Part shown: piece by piece, positions 7,941 to 13,963 of the stretch | Numbering within the stretch: the stretch's first letter is position 1 | Layout of the letters: every line of letters begins with the position of its first letter | Assembly (NCBI RefSeq): GCF_001422445.1 | Contig: NZ_LMNA01000003.1 | Span: 1 to 64,000, forward strand | Direction of reading: 5' to 3' | DNA length: 64,000 nucleotides | DNA from: Pseudorhodoferax sp. Leaf274 | GTDB lineage: Bacteria > Pseudomonadota > Gammaproteobacteria > Burkholderiales > Burkholderiaceae_C | Translations under genes and position numbers: made by a program | Notes under the pieces: generated by a model | Told to the model about the DNA's origin: nothing | Databases searched by the model: none | Seen by the model: the letters and a program-made list of their open reading frames with translations, nothing else

Positions 7941-9131
7941 TGCCTGCGCGCAACTGTAGGCGCTGGACCATGCCCATTGGAAGTTGTAGCCACCGAGCCA
8001 GCCCGTCACATCGACCACTTCACCGATGAAGTACAGGCCGGGCTGGCGCGACTCCATGGTCTGGGACGACAACTCGCGCGTGTCCACGCCCCCTGCCGTG
8101 ACTTCGGCCTTGCGGTAGCCCTCGGTGCCGGTGGGGGTCAGTTGCCAGGCATGCAGGCTGCTGGCCAGCGCCGCGAGTGCCTTGTCGGCGGTCTCGTTGA
8201 CTGGCCGCTGCCAGGCCGCATCCGCGCCGGTCCAGGCGGCGGCCAGGCGCGCCGGCAGGTGCTCGCCCAGCACGTTGGCGAGAAGGCGGCGCGTCGTCAG
8301 CTTGGCCTCCTGCAACGCGGGCTGCAGCGTGGTCTGCGGCGAGAGGTCGACACCGACCGGCGTGCCTGGTTTCCAGTAGCTGGAGATCTGCAGCACCGCC
8401 GGGCCGCTCAGGCCCCTGTGGGTGAACAGCAGGTCTTCGGAAAAGCTGGCGCGTGCCTTCTTCTCGCCGGTCGAAATGTCGACGGGCAGGGACAGCCCCG
8501 CCAGTTGTGCGAACGGCTTCCAGGCGTTCTCGTCGAAGGTCAGCGGCACCAGCGCCGGCCGCTGTTCGACCAGGCGCAGGCCGAACTGCCGCGCGATGCG
8601 GTAGCCGTAGTCGCTGGCGCCGATCTTGGGGATGGACAAACCGCCGGTCGCGATCACCACGGAATGGGCCAGCACCTCGCCACGATCGGTCGCCAAGGCG
8701 TAACGGGCGGATCCTTCGGTCAGCGCGCGCACTTCGTGCACGGCGCAGGGCTGCCAGCGCGTCACGCCGCCGGCGGCGCATTCGCGCAGCAGCAGTTCGA
8801 TCAGGTCCTCGGCTGAGCGGTCGCAGAACAGTTGGCCCCGGTGCTTTTCGTGAAAGCCGATGCCATCGCGCTGCAGCAGCGCGATGAACTGCTTGGGCGT
8901 GAAGCGCGCCAGCGCACCTCGGCAGAAATTGGGGTTCTCGGACAGGAAGTTGCGCGGACCGACATCCAGGTTCGTGAAGTTGGCGCGGCCGCCACCGGAG
9001 ATGCGGATCTTCTCCGCGACTTTGGCGCTGTGGTCCAGCAGGAGGACGCGCAGGCCGCGTTGGCCGGCGATGCCCGCGCAGAACAGGCCGGCGGCGCCAG
9101 CGCCGATGATGACGACGTCGAATGGGTTCAT
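7926..9131 (-). CDS. BaiN/HI0933-family NAD(P)/FAD-dependent oxidoreductase
   Basis: The 401-residue flavoprotein has an N-terminal FAD-binding Rossmann motif (VVIIGAGAAGLFCAGIAG) and the family signature ISGGGRANFTN near residue 45. Its C-terminus has the second FAD contact (GLYFIGEVVDVTGWLGGYN). These mark the HI0933/YhiN/BaiN group, annotated as aminoacetone oxidase-like or as bile-acid reductases in some hosts. The physiological substrate here is unknown. Its start lies only 13 bases from the first possible start of the divergent PqqD-like gene. Confidence 0.88.
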   Translation of the reverse strand: MNPFDVVIIGAGAAGLFCAGIAGQRGLRVLLLDHSAKVAEKIRISGGGRANFTNLDVGPRNFLSENPNFCRGALARFTPKQFIALLQRDGIGFHEKHRGQLFCDRSAEDLIELLLRECAAGGVTRWQPCAVHEVRALTEGSARYALATDRGEVLAHSVVIATGGLSIPKIGASDYGYRIARQFGLRLVEQRPALVPLTFDENAWKPFAQLAGLSLPVDISTGEKKARASFSEDLLFTHRGLSGPAVLQISSYWKPGTPVGVDLSPQTTLQPALQEAKLTTRRLLANVLGEHLPARLAAAWTGADAAWQRPVNETADKALAALASSLHAWQLTPTGTEGYRKAEVTAGGVDTRELSSQTMESRQPGLYFIGEVVDVTGWLGGYNFQWAWSSAYSCAQALAAR

Positions 9132-9144
9132 GGGTCAGGCGGTT

Positions 9145-9435
9145 ATGCTATCCGGCGTGGCACAGAACGACGGATCAGCGGACATGCAAGGCTTGTGGCG
9201 GGTGCATCCCGATGCACGGCTGCGCATGCGTCATTGGGGCGATGAATCCGTGGTTTACCACGGCGCGTCGGGCAGCACGCACCGCCTGGCCCTGCCCGTG
9301 GGCGAGATGCTCGAACTGCTGCAGTCGGTGCAGGCGACGCCAGAGCAGATTTCCGAACGCATCGACCTGGACCGTGGCGATGTCGACCAGGTCTTGCAGG
9401 AGATGCTGCGTCTGGGCATCGCAGAGCGCCTGTGA
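9145..9435 (+). CDS. HPr-rel-A system PqqD-family peptide chaperone
   Basis: The 96-residue protein has a PqqD-like winged-helix fold: WRVHPDARLRMRHWGDESVV, then a beta strand with GSTHRLAL, then helices around EMLELLQ and the C-terminal QEMLRLGI. PqqD-like domains bind leader peptides of ribosomally made, modified peptides. In known genomes this subtype travels with an HprK-related kinase and a nucleotidyltransferase, exactly as seen here, and without a radical SAM enzyme. A start at 9184 (MQGLWRVHPD, 83 residues) is equally plausible and leaves more room for the divergent promoter. The stop overlaps the kinase start as GTGA. Confidence 0.82.
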   Translation: MLSGVAQNDGSADMQGLWRVHPDARLRMRHWGDESVVYHGASGSTHRLALPVGEMLELLQSVQATPEQISERIDLDRGDVDQVLQEMLRLGIAERL

Positions 9436-10331
9436 AGCTGGGCGCACTGTCGGACGAGGCGCTGCGGGCCTCGCTGCACCAGGGGCTGGTCCTGGAGACC
9501 GGCCCTTTCCGCTTCCGCATCCACTCGCGGACCGATGAGGTCTTCCATGGGTTACGGCGCCTCTACGCCGATTTTTCCCTGCCCGATCCGGCTTTTGCCG
9601 ACTACGTGGTCGAAGTCAATCGCGTGCATGGTCCCAGGGCCGTCTGGCGCCCGCAGATCAGTTTCAGCTTCGATGGCTACCAGCCCTTCAAGCCCTTGCC
9701 GGCCGACCACGCCTTCGCACTGCTTGAATGGGGCATGAACTGGTGCATCGGCGGGCAGGCGCACCATTACCTGCTCATCCACGCGGCGGTGCTGGAGCGC
9801 AACGGGCGCGCGGTCATCCTGCCGGGAGACCCGGGCGCCGGAAAAAGCACGTTGACCGCGGCATTGGCGCTGAGCGGCTGGCGCCTGCTTTCCGACGAGA
9901 TTGCGCTGATCGACCGCGACGACGGCCTGCTCGTGGGCTTGGCGCGGCCCGTCAACCTCAAGAATGATTCGATCGATATCGTGCGCGCCTTCTCGACGGA
10001 CGCCGTCTTCGGCGAACCCGCACGCGATACCCACAAGGGCACGGTCGCCCACTTGAAGCCGCCCACGGACAGCGTGCTCCATGTTGCACGGCGCGCGCGG
10101 CCGGCCTTCATCATCTATCCACGCTGGTCGGCCGATGCCCCGTGTGCGCTGACGCCGCGGCCGAAGGCCGATGCCTTCATGCACACCGCGACGCACGCGT
10201 TCAACTACGAGGTGTTGGGCAGCACCGGTTTCGACATGGTGGCGGCCTTGGTCGACCAGTGCGAATGCCTCGATTTCCGGTATGCGCAACTGCCTGATGC
10301 GATCGCGCTGTTCGAAAGCCTGGTGCGATGA
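9432..10331 (+). CDS. HprK-related kinase A
   Basis: The 299-residue protein starts with GTG inside the preceding stop region. Residues about 110-220 resemble the kinase core of HPr serine kinase/phosphorylase. The P-loop GDPGAGKST is at 132-140, a LLSDEIALID strand is at 152-161, and a conserved VNLKNDSI loop follows near 178. There is no phosphotransferase HPr gene nearby, and the N-terminal half does not match the normal HprK regulatory domain. It is therefore the dedicated kinase of the HPr-rel-A cassette, with an unknown phosphoacceptor. Both ends overlap neighbouring genes by 4 bases, so the three cassette genes are translationally coupled. Confidence 0.86.
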   Translation: MKLGALSDEALRASLHQGLVLETGPFRFRIHSRTDEVFHGLRRLYADFSLPDPAFADYVVEVNRVHGPRAVWRPQISFSFDGYQPFKPLPADHAFALLEWGMNWCIGGQAHHYLLIHAAVLERNGRAVILPGDPGAGKSTLTAALALSGWRLLSDEIALIDRDDGLLVGLARPVNLKNDSIDIVRAFSTDAVFGEPARDTHKGTVAHLKPPTDSVLHVARRARPAFIIYPRWSADAPCALTPRPKADAFMHTATHAFNYEVLGSTGFDMVAALVDQCECLDFRYAQLPDAIALFESLVR

Positions 10332-11386
10332 ATTGGCTGGACGCGCCTTTGCTGCGGGCGCTGCGCACGCCGGAGGCGATGGACGACTTCTCCGCGGTGG
10401 ACTGGCACCTGGCCATCAGCCAGGCGCGCAGCGCAGGACTGCTAGGCCGTCTCGGGTTGCTGGCCCGGGCGAGGGCTGACCGGCTGCGGCTGCCCGAAGG
10501 AGCAGACCGCCACTTCACCGCCCAGGATTGCATCGTGGCGCGCCAGCGCAATGCCGTGCAATGGGAGGTGCAGCAGATATCCGAGGCGCTGGAACGAACG
10601 GGCGCCCCCGTCATGTTGCTCAAGGGCGCCGCCTATGCCGCCAGCAACGGGCCGGCCGCCGCAGGACGAACCTTCAACGACGTGGACATCCTCGTGCCGA
10701 AGGCCCAGTTGGCCGATGTGGAGCACGCGTTGCACGTGCACGGCTGGCTCGTGGAAGCCAGCAGTGCCTACGACGAGCGCTACTACCGCCGGTGGATGCA
10801 TGAGCTTCCGCCCATGGTCCACGTGCAGCGCAGGACGACCCTGGATGTGCACCATAACCTGCTGCCCGAGACGGCACGCATCCGTACCAGGCCGGAGTTG
10901 TTGCTGGCGCAGGCCGTTGCGCTGACGCGCTGGCCGCTGATCCACGTGCCCAGCGAGGTCGACCAGATCCTGCATTCCGCATGCCACCTGTTCCATGAGG
11001 GGGAGTGGGAAAACGGTTTGCGCGACCTCAGCGACCTGCACCTGCTGTTGAGTGCTTTCCACATGCAAGGCGGTTCGGCGCAGCAACTCATCGAGCGAGC
11101 GCGTGTCCTGAATCTGCTGATGCCCCTGACCTACGCGGTGCACTGCGCGGCCACTGTGTTCCATACGCGCTTGCCCGATGGATTGCAGGAAGGGTTGCCG
11201 GTCACGAGGGCCTGGATGCAGACCACGTTCCTGGCAGCGATGTCGGGGGCACATTCCACCTTGCGCACTGCTGGCGCCTCTGCGGCGCAGTTCGCCTTGT
11301 ACGTGCGCAGCCATTGGCTTCGCATGCCCATGCATCTGCTGATACCGCATTTGCTGCACCAGGCGACCACGCAACGTGAGGCGTGA
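10328..11386 (+). CDS. HPr-rel-A cassette nucleotidyltransferase (PF14907-like)
   Basis: The 352-residue protein carries the signature of uncharacterised nucleotidyltransferases: LLKG at 97-100, Arg 114 and NDVDILV at 117-123. The two Asp residues of the DVD triplet are the probable metal ligands of a Pol-beta-type active site. The rest is helical with several conserved His residues (HELPPM, DVHHNL, HSACHLFHEGEWENGLRDL). It overlaps the kinase by ATGA and ends the three-gene overlapping unit. It probably transfers a nucleotide or nucleotide-linked group to a cassette partner; this is inferred from fold alone. Confidence 0.82.
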   Translation: MNWLDAPLLRALRTPEAMDDFSAVDWHLAISQARSAGLLGRLGLLARARADRLRLPEGADRHFTAQDCIVARQRNAVQWEVQQISEALERTGAPVMLLKGAAYAASNGPAAAGRTFNDVDILVPKAQLADVEHALHVHGWLVEASSAYDERYYRRWMHELPPMVHVQRRTTLDVHHNLLPETARIRTRPELLLAQAVALTRWPLIHVPSEVDQILHSACHLFHEGEWENGLRDLSDLHLLLSAFHMQGGSAQQLIERARVLNLLMPLTYAVHCAATVFHTRLPDGLQEGLPVTRAWMQTTFLAAMSGAHSTLRTAGASAAQFALYVRSHWLRMPMHLLIPHLLHQATTQREA

Positions 11387-11400
11387 GGCATGAGTTGTGT

Positions 11401-11421
11401 GTCGATGTATCTTACATCGAC
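11401..11421. promoter_or_regulatory. Perfect 9-bp inverted repeat upstream of the cysteine-rich gene
   Basis: GTCGATGTA, a 3-base spacer, then TACATCGAC form an exact palindrome 15 bases after the nucleotidyltransferase stop. A TATAAA hexamer follows at 11426-11431 and no T-run is present. It could be an operator or a processing hairpin controlling the gene at 11527. Confidence 0.5.
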
Positions 11422-11526
11422 CTGTTATAAATTCGGGGGGATGTGAATAGCTTGCTGATTTGAAAGGAATTTTTTTTCGGCATGCGGCTTGCTTGGGATA
11501 CAAATACATACATGCAAGATCCATCC

Positions 11527-12135
11527 ATGACGAACACCACCCGGCCTCAAAATTCTGCCCGTCGTCGCCTGGCGAAGGGCGCTGTGGCGGCACCTGCCGT
11601 GATCGCATCGTTGACGGCCAAGAACGCGCTGGCCGGCAAATACCATTGCACGGTGTCCGGCAAGGCGTCCGGAAACATGTCCGGCCATGGCACCGACAAG
11701 GATTGCCGCAATGGCGGTAATTCCTGTGCCACTTGGCAGCAGAAGTGCAAGGGCGACACGACGACCTTCAAGAGCTGTTTCGGCACGGACCTCGATTACA
11801 AGGGCAAGACGGAGACCACCGGGTACGGATGGCGGGCTGTTTCCAAGCACAAACGTGCCAGTACCAACTGCCGTGAAAGCACCTTCGGTTCGGCGACCTT
11901 CGATCAGATCCTGAACGGCGAAGACTATTCGGCAAGCCCGATTTCAGACCCTCCGTTGCTGCTGGCTGCCACGTGTGCCTACCTCAACGCCAAGAATTTC
12001 AGCGACTACCACATCACGATGGCTTCAGCGGTCGGCCTGTACAAGGGCGCGCTTGGCATCACGCCTTTCAAGACCGGCACGAGAACGTGGACGGCGGACG
12101 AATGCCGGGTGCATCTGCAGGCGATGTTCTACTGA
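11527..12135 (+). CDS. Unrecognised exported eight-cysteine protein, possible HPr-rel-A cargo
   Basis: The 202-residue product from MTNTTRPQNS has three arginines (12-14), then LAKGAVAAPAVIASL, and a signal-peptidase-like ALA at 34-36. This looks like a twin-arginine or Sec export signal. The remainder has eight cysteines (41, 60, 67, 74, 84, 115, 150, 193), five of them within 44 residues, in a Gly/Ser/Thr/Lys-rich context. I recognise no domain. In-frame ATGs at 11482 (preceded by AAGGAA) and 11512 are alternative starts. It lies 140 bases after the HPr-rel-A cassette on the same strand and has its own terminator, so a functional link is likely but unproven. Confidence 0.7.
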   Translation: MTNTTRPQNSARRRLAKGAVAAPAVIASLTAKNALAGKYHCTVSGKASGNMSGHGTDKDCRNGGNSCATWQQKCKGDTTTFKSCFGTDLDYKGKTETTGYGWRAVSKHKRASTNCRESTFGSATFDQILNGEDYSASPISDPPLLLAATCAYLNAKNFSDYHITMASAVGLYKGALGITPFKTGTRTWTADECRVHLQAMFY

Positions 12136-12167
12136 CCGCCGTCCGTCGCTGCGGCCGAACATGATCA

Positions 12168-12200
12168 CGCCGCCGGGGCTTCAGCCCTGGCGGCGTTTTT
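12168..12200 (+). terminator. Rho-independent terminator after the cysteine-rich gene
   Basis: A 12-bp G+C-rich stem (12168-12179 with 12184-12195, one G-T pair) with a TTCA loop is followed by five T residues. It lies 32 bases past the stop at 12135 and overlaps the last codons of the convergent cobA gene. Confidence 0.85.
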
Positions 12201-12984
12201 CTTGGGCGATCAAATCTGGCAGTTCAGCGGGCAGCGTCATGGCCTGCAGCAGCACGTCGCCGACGACGATCACGGACGGGCTGCCCATTCCCGTGTTCAG
12301 CATCGTTCGTGCAAGCGCATCCAGCGTGGTGACCACATGGCGCTGCGACGGCCGGGTCGCGTTCTGGATGATGGCGACGGGCGTCGCGCCCGGCATGGCC
12401 TGCTGCAGTTGCTGCGCGATGCGCTCGACATTGCTGACGCCCATGTAGATCACGAGCGTCAGGCGCAAGGTGTGCGCCATGGCGCCCACCTGCTGCCAAT
12501 CGGTTGCGTCCTGGCCGGGTTTGGCATGTCCGGTCAGCAGGACGGTGCCCTGCGCGTGGTCGCGGTGCGTCAGCGGTACACCCATGGCGGTCGTGGCCGC
12601 CAGGCCCGCCGTGATGCCGTTGACGACCTGGCAAGCGATGCCTTCGGCGCGCAGGTGCTCCACTTCTTCGCCGCCGCGGCCGAAGATGAAAGGGTCACCG
12701 CCCTTGAGGCGCACCACATGCTCGCCTTCGCGCACTGCCGTGACCATGAGCTTCTCGATGAACGCCTGGGGCGTGCTCTTGCAGCCGCCGCGCTTGCCCA
12801 CATGGACGATGCGGGCCTCGGGCCTGGCCCACGCCAGCACCTCTTCGTTGACCAGGTCGTCGACCAGCAGCACCGTCGCGGCCTGGATCGCCTTGACGGC
12901 CTTGAGCGTCAGGAGTTCTGGATCACCGGGTCCTGCGCCGACGAGCGTGCAGGAGCCAAGCGTCGGGATGGTGGTCGTTTTCAT
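12181..12984 (-). CDS. cobA: Uroporphyrinogen-III C-methyltransferase
   Basis: The 267-residue single-domain SUMT methylates uroporphyrinogen III at C2 and C7 to give precorrin-2, the precursor of siroheme and cobalamin. Diagnostic motifs are LVGAGPGDPELLTLKA at about 14-29, VVRLKGGDPFIFGRGGEE near 90-107 and GITAGLAA near 123. There is no CysG-type dehydrogenase/ferrochelatase domain, so siroheme completion must occur elsewhere. It is last in the nitrate operon and overlaps ybiB by 4 bases. This fits a demand for siroheme in nitrite reduction. Confidence 0.94.
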   Translation of the reverse strand: MKTTTIPTLGSCTLVGAGPGDPELLTLKAVKAIQAATVLLVDDLVNEEVLAWARPEARIVHVGKRGGCKSTPQAFIEKLMVTAVREGEHVVRLKGGDPFIFGRGGEEVEHLRAEGIACQVVNGITAGLAATTAMGVPLTHRDHAQGTVLLTGHAKPGQDATDWQQVGAMAHTLRLTLVIYMGVSNVERIAQQLQQAMPGATPVAIIQNATRPSQRHVVTTLDALARTMLNTGMGSPSVIVVGDVLLQAMTLPAELPDLIAQEKRRQG

Positions 12985-13889
12985 GCGTGGGACGTCAATT
13001 GGAGGATGTGGTCGACTTGCGCCGCAATGGCTGGCGGGACGGGGAGCCGGCCGGCCAGCACGCTGCGCGTGTAGTCGGCGGTATCCGGCGCGTCGACGGA
13101 GGTCGGCAGCCCGGGCACCTGGGCCTGCGTGCCGGGTTGCTGGGCCTGCAGCACCACCGGCTGGCCGCGCACGAAGCCGTCGAGCTGCGGCGTGCGGCGC
13201 GGATCGCTGACGACCTCGCCTTCCAGCCCGCGCGAAAGCAGGGCCGTCATGCCCAGCAGTTCGAACAGCTCGGTCATGACCGTGGCAAACGCCGGATGGG
13301 TGTAGCTGCCGACCACCACCGCCGGACCGTCGACCGGTTGCATGAGCTTGACCACGCTGTGCCCGGCATTGCGCAGGCCGACGACGCGGCGCACGTCGAG
13401 CAGGCGCTTGAGTCCGGGGTGCAGCAATTCGGTACCGACCACCGCCACTTCGCCACAGGCGATCCTGCGCACGCTGGTCCAGGCCGGCACATCGAGCAAC
13501 GCGAGCACCTCGCTGGCCAGCACGCGGCTCGATTCCGTGGCGCTGCCATGCACCAGCACCGGCAGGCCTTCGCGCGCCAGCAGCAAGGCCAGCAGCGGCG
13601 TCAGCACCGGCAGCTTGCGGGCGCCGTTGTAGCTGGGCAGTACGACGACCGCGCGGTCACTGGCCGCCAGCCTGGCGACCCGTGCGTGCGTGGCGTCCAG
13701 GAAGCCGGCCATCTCCGACGTGGTCTCGCCCTTCACGCGCATGGCCAGGCAGAAGGCGCCGATCTCCAGGTCGGTCACCGTACCGTCCAGGATCTGGCCG
13801 AACAGGTCGGCGGCCTGCTCGCGCGCGAGCGGCTTGGCACCGCGCGCGCCGCGGCCGATTTCCTTGATGTAGTGTGCAATGCTTCCCAT
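12981..13889 (-). CDS. ybiB: DNA-binding protein YbiB (TrpD2-like)
   Basis: The 302-residue protein has the fold of anthranilate phosphoribosyltransferase family members: a helical N-terminal part (LAREQAADLFGQILDGTVTD) and a beta/alpha part. It has lost the canonical TrpD phosphate-binding glycine loops, as in YbiB/TrpD2, a LexA-regulated nucleic-acid-binding protein in Escherichia coli. Start MGSIAHYIKEIGRG at 13889. It sits between nasA and cobA, 74 bases after nasA and overlapping cobA by 4 bases. Why a YbiB homologue is carried in a nitrate operon is not known. Confidence 0.82.
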   Translation of the reverse strand: MGSIAHYIKEIGRGARGAKPLAREQAADLFGQILDGTVTDLEIGAFCLAMRVKGETTSEMAGFLDATHARVARLAASDRAVVVLPSYNGARKLPVLTPLLALLLAREGLPVLVHGSATESSRVLASEVLALLDVPAWTSVRRIACGEVAVVGTELLHPGLKRLLDVRRVVGLRNAGHSVVKLMQPVDGPAVVVGSYTHPAFATVMTELFELLGMTALLSRGLEGEVVSDPRRTPQLDGFVRGQPVVLQAQQPGTQAQVPGLPTSVDAPDTADYTRSVLAGRLPVPPAIAAQVDHILQLTSHA

Positions 13890-13963
13890 GGGTGGCGCGA
13901 TTGTCCCGCAGGGCTTATGCCGGATCGTGAGTCGGCTTATGCCATCGGTGGCGGGCAGGAGCG

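Noticed and set aside
9432-10331. A true HPr kinase/phosphorylase of a carbon-regulation PTS.
   Set aside because: The N-terminal half does not match HprK, no ptsH or ptsI lies nearby, and the PqqD and nucleotidyltransferase partners identify the HPr-rel-A type.
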